Positions 1 through 7,184 of a stretch of 13,350 nt of DNA are shown here, piece after piece (position 1 is the stretch's first letter; each line of letters starts with the position of its first letter). A program made the position numbers and the translations under genes. The stretch comes from Muricomes sp. (GTDB lineage Bacteria; Bacillota; Clostridia; Lachnospirales; Lachnospiraceae). The stretch lies in the NCBI GenBank assembly GCA_020024675.1, contig JAHHTM010000016.1, positions 1-13,350 on the forward strand. The letters run 5' to 3'. The notes under the pieces are model-generated. The model saw only the letters and a program-made list of their open reading frames with translations, made no database searches and had not been told where the DNA came from.

Positions 1-830
1 GTATTCAGACCATCTGCAAGTTTGTCAGAACCATCCATCAGCTGACTCATCGCATCTGTCATCTGGTCCATTGAATCTTTTAATCCATCAAGGCTATTGA
101 ATTTTGAAGAATCCATTTCTCCAAAAATTTCATTCGTAGCAACAGTCATAGTTTCCATCATACTAAATTGTTTTGCATCTGCTTCAATTTCTATATAGTC
201 TGGAAGTTCTAATTTGTCCTCAGAAATCTTAAGGTCTTCCTGAATTCCTGGAAGTGCAAATCCTGCAATAATTGTACGATCACCATCATCTATAAGTTTT
301 CCGTTTGTTACTTTCACATTTGAAAATACATCATTTTCCAGTATCATTCCTGTAATCATAACGTAAGGTACATACATTTGTTCTTTCTTTCCATCCACAA
401 CTGAAGTTTTTCTTTCTGTATTTTCATAATCAAAACGAATTTTAACATGACCATCTTTTCCTGCCAGATCAGACGCATTGATTTCTTTTCCATCTAGTTC
501 GTAAGATACTTTAATCTGAACCGGAATATTCTTTTTTATACCCAAAAGATTTTCATCGTCTGCCGGAATATCATTTCCGATCAGTTTTCTCATTTCATCA
601 CTTACAACGATTTTATTGATTTCACCATTTGAATCTGTAAAAACATATAATACTTCGCCATTACTTTTATGTTCTTCTTTTTCTAAATCTTGTTTTGTAT
701 CAACATTTTTTACTACTTTTTTATCTGTTTTAACATTATTATTTTTTGCATAAGTTGTCATTCCTGCGCCTCCTGCAATCATAGATGCACAAAGAACAAC
801 TGATACTGTAGCTTTCCATTTTTTGTTCAT
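1..830 (-). CDS. Secreted heptad-repeat protein associated with MMPL exporter (C-terminus missing)
   Basis: The open frame starts at the ATG at 830-828 and runs 276 codons without a stop to the window edge, so the C-terminal part is absent. A GGGGAGG ribosome binding site lies inside the end of the MMPL gene, whose stop is only 4 bases upstream. Residues 1-28 form a signal peptide: MNKKWK, a hydrophobic core, and likely cleavage after TYA. Residues about 29-240 look like an extracytoplasmic beta-rich domain. From about residue 262 the sequence falls into a seven-residue Leu/Gly period (LMDGSDKLADGL), the start of the X-X-X-Leu-X-X-Gly heptad repeats also found in YhgE/Pip-type membrane proteins. 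Biochemical role is unknown. Tight coupling suggests it works with the exporter outside the membrane, perhaps as a periplasm-like or wall-spanning partner. Gene reality is near certain; function is inferred from context. Confidence 0.82.
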   Translation of the reverse strand, partial: MNKKWKATVSVVLCASMIAGGAGMTTYAKNNNVKTDKKVVKNVDTKQDLEKEEHKSNGEVLYVFTDSNGEINKIVVSDEMRKLIGNDIPADDENLLGIKKNIPVQIKVSYELDGKEINASDLAGKDGHVKIRFDYENTERKTSVVDGKKEQMYVPYVMITGMILENDVFSNVKVTNGKLIDDGDRTIIAGFALPGIQEDLKISEDKLELPDYIEIEADAKQFSMMETMTVATNEIFGEMDSSKFNSLDGLKDSMDQMTDAMSQLMDGSDKLADGLN

Positions 831-834
831 ATTC

Positions 835-2934
835 TTATACCTCCCCATTTCTTATCTTAGTTTTTCTTAAAATACCTGTCATCTGTTTCGTTGTTGCACA
901 TATAACTTTGTCACATAACATAAATAATGCCGGCAAAATGAAAATTACACAGAGCATACTTACAATTGCTCCTCTCGCCATCAGCATACACATAGAACTT
1001 ATGATATCAATATCTGAATAAACAGCTACTCCAAATGTCGCTGCAAACAATCCCATACCACTTACAATGATTGACGGAATTGAAGTAGAAAGTGCTGTCT
1101 GTACTGACTTTCTTTTTCCTGCCCCTCTTATTCTTTCTGTCTTATATCTTGTTGTCATAAGAATTGCATAATCAACCGTTGCTCCAAGTTGGATTGTACT
1201 GATACAGATTGGTGCAATAAACGGAAGTGACTGTCCAAAATAATGTGGCAGTCCCAGATTAATGAAGATTGCAAGTTCGATTACAGAAATCAAAATAAAT
1301 GGAATTGAAAAACTCTTTTCCACAAGGGCTATAATAACAAAAATTGCAAGAATTGAAACTGCATTTACTACTTTAAAATCTCGATCTGTTGTTTCGATCA
1401 TGTCTTTCATACATGGTGCTTCACCAATAAGCATTCCACTCTTATCATATTTTTTCATAATCTTATTCAAGGAGTCTACCTGCTTATTTACTTCATCACT
1501 TGCGACACGATATTCTGAGTTAACAAGAAGTAATTCCCACTTGTCACTTTCCAATACTTCTCTGACACTATCTGGCAGAATTTCTACCGGAACTTTTGAT
1601 CCTAATACACTCTCAAGACCAAGCACATATTTTACACCGTCCACATCTTCCATTTCATGGATCATCGAACGTACTTCTTTTGATGGTAAATGAGAGTCTA
1701 AAAGAATCATATGTGTTGAAGCAATATCAAACTCTTCTGACAATTTTGTGTTTGCTATAACATATTTCATGTCTTTTGGAAGACACTCTCCCATATCATA
1801 ATAAACTTCTGAATTTGTCTTTTTGTATCCATAGAATGCAGGTGGTATCAGAAGTATAAATACGATAATAAATACAGGGAATACATGAATGACCTTTTTA
1901 GAAAATTTTGTCATATCTTTGATCAACGGTTTGTGTTTTGTTTTCTGAAGTTGTTTATCAAAAATCAGGATAAGCGCTGGAAGTACAGTTACGCATCCTA
2001 ATACTCCAAACAGAACACCTTTTGCCATTACAATACCAAGATCTTTTCCAAGGGTAAATGTCATAAAACAAAGAGCAATGAAACCAGCTACTGTAGTAAT
2101 AGAACTTCCTACTACAGATGTAAATGTTTCATGAATTGCAACCGCCATTGCATCTTTATAGTCTGAATGATTTTCTTTCTGTTCATTATAGCTGTGCCAT
2201 AAGAAAATAGAATAATCCATCGTAACTGCAAGCTGTAATACCGCTGATAACGCCTTTGTAATATAGGAAATTTCACCAAAGAAATAATTACTTCCAAGGT
2301 TGATGAGAATCATCATTCCAATAGACGCAAGGAATATAAATGGCACAAGATAGCTGTCAAGAAACAGCATCATTGCTACACAAGCCAGTAAAACTGCAAG
2401 TCCTACATAAACTGGTTCCTCTTTTTCACAAAGATCTTTTAAATCTGTTACAAGCGCGGACATTCCGGAAACGAAACACTGCTTTCCTGTAACCGAACGA
2501 ATCTCTCTGATTGCATCCATCGTAATATCTTCTGATGTTGCGCTGTCAAAAAAGACCGCCACCATAGTGGCATCATCTGTATTAAATTGCTCATATAATT
2601 TGTCTGGAAGAAGCTCTTTTGGTACTGAAATATCTGCGAAAGAACTGTACCATAAAACAGTTTCTACATGGTCTACTTTCTCGATCTTCTTTACCAGTTT
2701 TGCAACTTCTTTATCTTCCATGTTCTCTACTACAATAAATGAAAACGCACCTTTTCCAAACTCATTAAGAAGTTCTTTCTGACCGGTTACTGTATCCATA
2801 TCTTCTGGAAGATAATCAAGCATATCGTAATTGATTCTTGTACCTACCATTCCAAGAACGGATGGAATCATTAACAGTAGTGTAACAATCACGATCAATA
2901 TGCGATGCTTCACCACCGCTTTTGAAAATTTCAT
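835..2934 (-). CDS. MMPL/RND-superfamily membrane exporter
   Basis: The 699-residue protein has the duplicated RND/MMPL architecture. TM1 (about 11-31) is followed by an extracytoplasmic domain (about 32-172) and a TM bundle (about 175-326). The pattern then repeats with a TM at about 351-370, a second outer domain (about 371-520) and a bundle (about 522-676). The two outer domains begin alike, with YDMLDYLPEDM near 36 and YYDMGECLPKDM near 378. The bundles carry paired signatures TMDYSIFL (238-245) and TVDYAILM (586-593); the Asp in each is the likely proton-relay residue. Such proteins export lipids, lipid-linked precursors or amphiphilic toxic compounds using the proton gradient. The substrate cannot be read from sequence. 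An AGAGGA ribosome binding site precedes the ATG. It sits 32 bases after the HdeD-like gene and 4 bases before the secreted partner, so the three are probably one transcript. Confidence 0.93.
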   Translation of the reverse strand: MKFSKAVVKHRILIVIVTLLLMIPSVLGMVGTRINYDMLDYLPEDMDTVTGQKELLNEFGKGAFSFIVVENMEDKEVAKLVKKIEKVDHVETVLWYSSFADISVPKELLPDKLYEQFNTDDATMVAVFFDSATSEDITMDAIREIRSVTGKQCFVSGMSALVTDLKDLCEKEEPVYVGLAVLLACVAMMLFLDSYLVPFIFLASIGMMILINLGSNYFFGEISYITKALSAVLQLAVTMDYSIFLWHSYNEQKENHSDYKDAMAVAIHETFTSVVGSSITTVAGFIALCFMTFTLGKDLGIVMAKGVLFGVLGCVTVLPALILIFDKQLQKTKHKPLIKDMTKFSKKVIHVFPVFIIVFILLIPPAFYGYKKTNSEVYYDMGECLPKDMKYVIANTKLSEEFDIASTHMILLDSHLPSKEVRSMIHEMEDVDGVKYVLGLESVLGSKVPVEILPDSVREVLESDKWELLLVNSEYRVASDEVNKQVDSLNKIMKKYDKSGMLIGEAPCMKDMIETTDRDFKVVNAVSILAIFVIIALVEKSFSIPFILISVIELAIFINLGLPHYFGQSLPFIAPICISTIQLGATVDYAILMTTRYKTERIRGAGKRKSVQTALSTSIPSIIVSGMGLFAATFGVAVYSDIDIISSMCMLMARGAIVSMLCVIFILPALFMLCDKVICATTKQMTGILRKTKIRNGEV

Positions 2935-2966
2935 ACTATCTGTTCCTCTCTTTCTTTTAGTAACTG

Positions 2967-3542
2967 TTATTCTCCAATGATCACATCGGGCTGTTGATGA
3001 TTAATAATTTTTACCATTGTGATCACTGTACTCATACTCAGAATACCTTCACATAACAAGGTAATACCAAGGAAAACCATAAGAAGTGTTCCTCCTTCAC
3101 CCGGTCTGAAAATGAGAATCAGCCCAAATATACTGGAAACAACAGCAATCGCTGATATCAGCCACCACTGACAAATTCCAAACTTTCTGGCTTCCAAAGC
3201 AATTCGTATTTTAAAAAGTCCGTCACCTAAAACCGAGATTCCGAAAGCGACACATATAAAATTTAAAAGGCTACCTGGACGTACAAGTAAAATAATTCCT
3301 AACACAATCAACAGAATTCCAAATTCAAAGTCAAACTGAAATGCCAGTCGAAAAAGATCTTTTGAAAAATATCCTACAAGTTTAATACATCCAAATGCGA
3401 TAAAAATAATGCCACAGATTGTTCCAAGCAACGTGGCCGAAAACTCTGGAAAAACAATCAGCGTAACTCCCAGAATGCATAACACTATGGAAATCACGAT
3501 ATATCCAATTTTTGCTGTTTTCATTGGTGCTACAGAACGCAT
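2967..3542 (-). CDS. HdeD/DUF308-family membrane protein
   Basis: This 191-residue protein has six predicted membrane helices (about 11-31, 37-58, 73-88, 92-108, 124-145 and 150-176). Internal repeats end in an RPG turn (88-90 and 146-148), matching the HdeD/DUF308 pattern of short helix pairs. HdeD is known from E. coli acid resistance, but most Gram-positive homologues have no established function. The ATG at 3542 has a strong AGGAGGT site 8 bases upstream, which fixes the start. A downstream in-frame ATG (codon 7) lacks such a site. It is the first gene of the unit that continues into the MMPL exporter, so an envelope-stress or transport-accessory role is plausible. Family assignment rests on topology and repeat pattern seen by eye. 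Confidence 0.85.
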   Translation of the reverse strand: MRSVAPMKTAKIGYIVISIVLCILGVTLIVFPEFSATLLGTICGIIFIAFGCIKLVGYFSKDLFRLAFQFDFEFGILLIVLGIILLVRPGSLLNFICVAFGISVLGDGLFKIRIALEARKFGICQWWLISAIAVVSSIFGLILIFRPGEGGTLLMVFLGITLLCEGILSMSTVITMVKIINHQQPDVIIGE

Positions 3543-3577
3543 AGCGAAACACCTCCTTTTTGTTCCTTACATTATTA

Positions 3578-3606
3578 AGTATACGCATAGGGTTTTTATC
3601 TTTGAA
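3578..3606 (-). promoter_or_regulatory. Candidate promoter of HdeD-MMPL operon
   Basis: On the minus strand a -35-like TTCAAA (3606-3601) lies 17 bases before a -10-like TATACT (3583-3578), followed by the leader and AGGAGGT site of the HdeD-like gene. The -10 matches consensus at five of six positions, the -35 at four. It lies downstream of two terminators, as expected for an operon transcribed separately from the TetR gene. Confidence 0.45.
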
Positions 3607-3625
3607 TGGACAATACATAAACCCT
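3589..3625. promoter_or_regulatory. Inverted repeat over HdeD-MMPL promoter (possible operator)
   Basis: AGGGTTT at 3589-3595 and AAACCCT at 3619-3625 are perfect 7-bp inverted arms, 23 bases apart. They flank the candidate -35 element. The position would suit a repressor such as the neighbouring TetR protein, but the spacing is wider than a usual TetR operator and the arms are short, so this is only a candidate. Confidence 0.25.
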
Positions 3626-3628
3626 GTT

Positions 3629-3660
3629 AAAAAAACAGACAGCAAATATATATCTGTCCG
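3629..3660 (-). terminator. Second tandem rho-independent terminator after tetR
   Basis: On the minus strand a 7-bp stem with one G-U pair (CGGACAG with CTGTCTG; plus-strand arms 3654-3660 and 3636-3642, loop of 11) is followed directly by seven U residues (A run at 3629-3635). It has the classical form and lies about 11 bases beyond the first terminator. Confidence 0.7.
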
Positions 3661-3670
3661 GTTTTTAGGC

Positions 3671-3705
3671 AAAAAAATAGTGACTGCCTAAAAAGTGGGC
3701 AGTCA
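3671..3705 (-). terminator. First rho-independent terminator after tetR
   Basis: A perfect 8-bp stem (TGACTGCC at 3681-3688 with GGCAGTCA at 3698-3705, 9-base loop) is followed on the minus strand by CTA and seven U residues (3677-3671). It lies 17 bases past the tetR stop and would separate tetR from the HdeD-MMPL unit. Confidence 0.82.
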
Positions 3706-3721
3706 ACTTACATTTTTTATC

Positions 3722-4270
3722 CTATTTTTTATTTTTTTGCTGATCGAAAAGATCATGAAGCATTTCACAGATCACATGTAGATCTGATATGTACTCATCC
3801 TTTAAATCGTTAGATATCCAGTCAATACAGAATCCAAACAGCATACACTTATTGGCTTCCATGCAGATCCGCTTCCTGTTTTCATCCATATCGATGTTTT
3901 TAAATGCTGTATCCGAATATTTTTTTACAACTTCTCCACAAAGTCTCATAGCATGTTCTTCATATATATCTCTGTTTACAGAACGGAAAATATGAAGCAG
4001 CGCCTTTTTATTCTCCATACATACTTTGTAAAATTCATCTACAAAGTCGTCAAGTGAATCCAATGTAGGATATTTTTCAATAAGACTATTCGTTTCTTCC
4101 ATGATGATTTCTTCTACAAGAGCAGGTATATCCCGAAAATGATAATAAAAAGAATTCCTGTTGATACCACAATCTTCCACAATATCTCGGACACTGATTT
4201 TATTAAAAGCTTTTTCATTTAAAAGTTTTACAAAAGAAATCTTGATCGCCTGTTTTGTAAAATTTGCCAT
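3722..4270 (-). CDS. TetR/AcrR-family transcriptional regulator
   Basis: The 182-residue protein has a typical TetR N-terminal domain. After a helix at 5-18, the helix-turn-helix covers about 25-45 (ISVRDIVEDCGINRNSFYYHF), with the characteristic FYYHF recognition-helix end. The remainder is an all-helical ligand/dimerisation domain rich in Cys and Met (several Cys between 111 and 168), with no recognisable ligand site. The ATG at 4270 has a GGGAG site 7 bases upstream. It lies head-to-head with the GH109-like gene and is co-directional with the HdeD-MMPL unit, from which two terminators separate it. TetR proteins next to MMPL or RND exporters usually repress them and respond to an exported compound, so that is the preferred role. 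Control of the divergent GH109-like gene cannot be excluded. Confidence 0.93.
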   Translation of the reverse strand: MANFTKQAIKISFVKLLNEKAFNKISVRDIVEDCGINRNSFYYHFRDIPALVEEIIMEETNSLIEKYPTLDSLDDFVDEFYKVCMENKKALLHIFRSVNRDIYEEHAMRLCGEVVKKYSDTAFKNIDMDENRKRICMEANKCMLFGFCIDWISNDLKDEYISDLHVICEMLHDLFDQQKNKK

Positions 4271-4290
4271 TCATATTCTCCCTTCTTATT

Positions 4291-4329
4291 GCAAGTGTAA
4301 CCTATTATTCATTATAAACATCCACTTGC
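4291..4329. promoter_or_regulatory. Inverted repeat around tetR -10 (possible autoregulatory operator)
   Basis: GCAAGTG (4291-4297) and CACTTGC (4323-4329) are perfect 7-bp inverted arms whose centres are 32 bp apart, about three helical turns. They bracket the -10 element of the tetR promoter, one arm in the spacer and one near the transcription start. This would suit autorepression by TetR; binding is inferred only from position. Confidence 0.4.
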
Positions 4330-4339
4330 CAAATTTCAA
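4311..4339 (-). promoter_or_regulatory. Promoter of tetR gene
   Basis: On the minus strand TTGAAA (4339-4334) is followed after exactly 17 bases by a perfect TATAAT (4316-4311). The -10 lies 41 bases before the tetR start codon. This is a near-consensus housekeeping sigma promoter and the strongest promoter match in the window. Confidence 0.8.
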
Positions 4340-4350
4340 TCTAAAAGTAA

Positions 4351-4379
4351 TTGCAAACTTTTTGCTGTTTTTGTAAAAT
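4351..4379 (+). promoter_or_regulatory. Candidate promoter of GH109-like gene
   Basis: On the plus strand TTGCAA (4351-4356), a 17-base spacer and TAAAAT (4374-4379) precede the gene by about 70 bases. It is divergent from the tetR promoter, the two -35 elements being only 11 bases apart, so a protein bound here could affect both. Confidence 0.55.
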
Positions 4380-4449
4380 AAAACTGCGAAAAAATACACC
4401 TTAAATTATTTTTGCACCACAGATTTATTACAAGAAAGGTTGTGAATAT

Positions 4450-5661
4450 ATGAAAGAAATTTTAAATGTGGGCGTGATTGGCATGGGTAACCGTGGTGTC
4501 GAATTACTTCCAAATTGTATCCTTCCCCAAAAAGGGATCCATGTTTTGGCTGTTTGTGATATCTATGAAGATCGTCAGAAAAAAGGATCTGATTTTGTAG
4601 TAGCCGCAGGACAGCCTGCCCCTTTTATTACGAATGATTACCATGATATACTTCAAATGCCTGAAATCGATGCTGTAATCATACTGACATCCTGGGACTC
4701 CCATATTAATATTGCATGTGATTCCATGCGTGCAGGAAAATATACTGCTGTTGAAGTTGGGGGAGCTTATTCTCTTGATGACTGTTGGAAACTGATCCAC
4801 ACTTATGAAGAAACTGGTGTGGAATGTATGTTCTTAGAAAACTGTTGTTATGGCCGTGATGAAATGATGGTTCTTAACATGGTTCGTCAGGGAATTTTCG
4901 GACAAATTGTTCACTGTCAGGGTGGTTACCGGCATGATCTTAGAAAAGAAGTGGCTTTTGGTCGTGAAAACAGACATTATCGTTTTCGCAATTATTTAAA
5001 TCGAAACGGAGAAAATTATCCAACACATGAACTTGGACCAATCGCCAATGTACTGAATATCAATCGTGGAAATCGAATGCTTAACTTAGTTTCTATCGCT
5101 TCGAAAGCTGCCGGACTTCATGAATACATTGTACGTGAAAAGGGATCTGATTATGATGCCTCAAATATGGAATTTACACAAGGTGATGTCGTTACTACCA
5201 TCATCAAATGTGCTCATGGCGAAACAATCTGCATAACTCTTGATACTACACTTCCTCGTCCATACTCTCGAGCCTTTCATGTACAAGGAACAAAGGCTAT
5301 GTATATGGAAGATAATCACAGTCTTTTTATTGACGGAAAGGATAATAAATACGATTTTAAATGGAAAGAACGTTGGGGAAGCGCTGATGAATATCGCCAA
5401 GAATTTGATCATCCAGTGTGGAGAGATTATCTCAACGAAGGAATCCGTGGTGGACACGATGGTATGGACTGGCTTGTATTTCGTGCATTTTTCAATGCTG
5501 CAAAAAATGGTACTGCTGTTCCAATAGATGTATATGACGCCGCTTCCTGGATGTGTATCACTGCTCTTAGTGAACAAAGCATCGCCATGGGTGGAATGCC
5601 TGTTGCAATTCCTGATTTTACAAATGGAAAATGGCTTGATCGTCCAGTTTGGAAACCTTGA
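4450..5661 (+). CDS. Gfo/Idh/MocA-fold protein, GH109-like (putative NAD-dependent alpha-N-acetylgalactosaminidase)
   Basis: The 403-residue protein begins with a Rossmann fold: GVIGMGNRG with G11, G13 and G16, then acidic D37 after the second strand. Its C-terminal part matches what I recall of glycoside hydrolase family 109: ENCCYGR (130-136), GYRHDLR (159-165), NYPTHELGP (189-197), NINRGNR (203-209) and PDFTNGKW (388-395). GH109 enzymes remove terminal alpha-GalNAc by an oxidation-elimination route that recycles bound NAD+. The Tyr/His pairs Y160/H162 and Y190/H193 probably correspond to family active-site residues. YPTH is usually followed by Gly in my memory of characterised members; here it is Glu. 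No signal peptide is visible, so it should act in the cytoplasm on imported sugars. An AAAGG site lies 10 bases before the ATG. A plain sugar dehydrogenase is the alternative. Confidence 0.82.
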   Translation: MKEILNVGVIGMGNRGVELLPNCILPQKGIHVLAVCDIYEDRQKKGSDFVVAAGQPAPFITNDYHDILQMPEIDAVIILTSWDSHINIACDSMRAGKYTAVEVGGAYSLDDCWKLIHTYEETGVECMFLENCCYGRDEMMVLNMVRQGIFGQIVHCQGGYRHDLRKEVAFGRENRHYRFRNYLNRNGENYPTHELGPIANVLNINRGNRMLNLVSIASKAAGLHEYIVREKGSDYDASNMEFTQGDVVTTIIKCAHGETICITLDTTLPRPYSRAFHVQGTKAMYMEDNHSLFIDGKDNKYDFKWKERWGSADEYRQEFDHPVWRDYLNEGIRGGHDGMDWLVFRAFFNAAKNGTAVPIDVYDAASWMCITALSEQSIAMGGMPVAIPDFTNGKWLDRPVWKP

Positions 5662-5676
5662 TAAATTACATATCTG

Positions 5677-5731
5677 AATAAACATGACATAGAGCCATCG
5701 GTGATACCGATGGCTCTATGTCATGTTTATT
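5677..5731. terminator. Bidirectional terminator, perfect 26-bp stem
   Basis: Arms at 5677-5702 and 5706-5731 are fully complementary, with a 3-base GAT loop. The stem sits between convergent genes: 15 bases after the GH109-like stop, and including the ALDH stop codon (5729-5727). Flanking T-richness is modest on both strands (TTTATTTC on plus, GTTTATTC on minus). Stem length and GC core make bidirectional termination likely. Confidence 0.75.
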
Positions 5732-7106
5732 TCAATATTCTATGAAGAACTCTATCATATGTTTTTTTGTATGGCTGATATCTTACAGGTAGATCAATCC
5801 ATGTCTTTTTATCTACAATACTTTTATAGTGTGTAAATGTATCGAATCCTGCTTTTCCATGGTAACCACCCATTCCACTCTCACCAAAACCGCCAAAAGG
5901 CATTTCACTTGTGGCAAGATGTATGATCGTATCATTAATACACCCTCCACCAAATGCACATTGACTTGTAACTTTACGAGCGATTTCTTTATTCTCCGTA
6001 AATATATACAACGCAAGAGGTTTTGGCATTGTATTGATATTTCGAATTACTTCATCAATATGATCATAGGTTAAAATTGGAAGTACTGGTCCAAAAATCT
6101 CTTCCTGCATAACTGCATCTGAAAATGTAACATTATTGAGAATGGTAGGTTCTATTTTAAGTGTATCTTTATCAGATCTTCCTCCATATACAACCTTATC
6201 TCCATCAATTAATTTTAAAATTCTTTCAAAATGTTTTTCATTGATAATCTTTCCGTAAGTTTTGTTTTCCAGTGGATTCTTTCCGTATTGTTTTTGAATC
6301 TGTCTTTTCAATTCTTTTACAAATTTATCCTTCACAGCCCTGTCACAATAAATATAATCCGGCGCAACACAAGTTTGTCCACAATTGAGATATTTACCAA
6401 ATACAATTCTTTTCACAGAAAGTTTGATATTTGCAGACTTATCCACAATGCAGGGACTTTTTCCACCTAATTCAAGGGTGACTGGTGTTAGATAATCCGC
6501 CGCTTTTCGCATCACTTGTTTTCCAACATTCTGACTACCGGTGAAAAATATATAATCAAAATGCTCTTCCAAAAGATATGCATTCTCTTCTCTTCCACCT
6601 GTAACAACAGCCACATATCTCTCATCAAAACATTCTCTCATCATTTTACTTAACAATTCACTCATATGTGGGGAATACGCACTTGGTTTTAAAATCACAG
6701 TATTTCCTGCAGCAATTGCATCAACTAAAGGATCAAGCGTCAAAAGAAGTGGGTAATTCCACGGACTCATAACAAGTACAACTCCGTAAGGAGACGGTTT
6801 TTGAAAACTTCTTGAATAAAATTGTGCTAAAGGTGTACGCACTGTTTTTTCTTTAGAAAATTTATGGAGATGATTCTGCATATAAGCAATTTCACTTAAA
6901 ACCAATCCAGTCTCACACATATAGCTTTCAAAAGAACTTTTCCCAAGATCTTTTTGTAGTGCCTCTGCAATCTCATGCTCATATTTTTTTATACTACTTT
7001 TGAGCCTCTCCAACGCCTGCATCCTGAATTTTACATTTCTTGTGGCATTTGTATGAAAAAATTTACGTTGACTGTATACTAAATCCTTTATTTTTTCTTG
7101 TGTCAT
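5727..7106 (-). CDS. ALDH3-like NAD(P)-dependent aldehyde dehydrogenase
   Basis: From the ATG at 7106 the protein has 459 residues, the short length typical of the ALDH3/YwdH branch. Visible motifs are SPWNYP (114-119, oxyanion Asn117), FTGS (188-191), ELGGKSP with general base Glu212, NCGQTC with the probable nucleophile Cys246, EIFGPV (336-341) and the C-terminal PFGGFGESGMG (403-413). It oxidises an aldehyde to a carboxylate; long-chain or aromatic aldehydes are usual for the branch, but the substrate is not readable. The frame extends to a TTG at 7139, but that TTG lies in the stem of the preceding terminator and lacks a ribosome binding site. The chosen ATG has GGAGAG 6 bases upstream. 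No clear promoter was found between hairpin and gene, so readthrough from pepP is possible. Confidence 0.93.
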   Translation of the reverse strand: MTQEKIKDLVYSQRKFFHTNATRNVKFRMQALERLKSSIKKYEHEIAEALQKDLGKSSFESYMCETGLVLSEIAYMQNHLHKFSKEKTVRTPLAQFYSRSFQKPSPYGVVLVMSPWNYPLLLTLDPLVDAIAAGNTVILKPSAYSPHMSELLSKMMRECFDERYVAVVTGGREENAYLLEEHFDYIFFTGSQNVGKQVMRKAADYLTPVTLELGGKSPCIVDKSANIKLSVKRIVFGKYLNCGQTCVAPDYIYCDRAVKDKFVKELKRQIQKQYGKNPLENKTYGKIINEKHFERILKLIDGDKVVYGGRSDKDTLKIEPTILNNVTFSDAVMQEEIFGPVLPILTYDHIDEVIRNINTMPKPLALYIFTENKEIARKVTSQCAFGGGCINDTIIHLATSEMPFGGFGESGMGGYHGKAGFDTFTHYKSIVDKKTWIDLPVRYQPYKKTYDRVLHRILK

Positions 7107-7137
7107 CTTTTTCTCTCCAATTTTAAACCATTTTAAC

Positions 7138-7174
7138 AATGGAGTGCAAAGTCCTGATTCTTTTGCACTCCATT
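7138..7174 (-). terminator. Hairpin terminator after aminopeptidase P gene
   Basis: Perfect 13-bp arms AATGGAGTGCAAA (7138-7150) and TTTGCACTCCATT (7162-7174) enclose an 11-base loop, 10 bases past the aminopeptidase stop. The minus-strand tail (GTTAAAATGG) has only a weak U run, so termination may be partial and allow some readthrough into the ALDH gene. Confidence 0.6.
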
Positions 7175-7184
7175 ACATTCTTCT

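Noticed and set aside
1262..1693. Plus-strand open frame of 143 codons antisense to the MMPL gene
   Set aside because: It lies wholly inside a well-supported gene, has no ribosome binding site and no recognisable domain. Similar antisense frames elsewhere are also codon shadows.
4271..4449. Riboswitch or small RNA in the divergent 179-base gap
   Set aside because: Beyond two promoters and one inverted repeat I saw no compact fold or known aptamer motif; the sequence is simply AT-rich.
7107..7139. TTG start extending the aldehyde dehydrogenase by 11 residues
   Set aside because: The TTG falls in the preceding hairpin stem with no ribosome binding site; the ATG at 7106 has GGAGAG just upstream.
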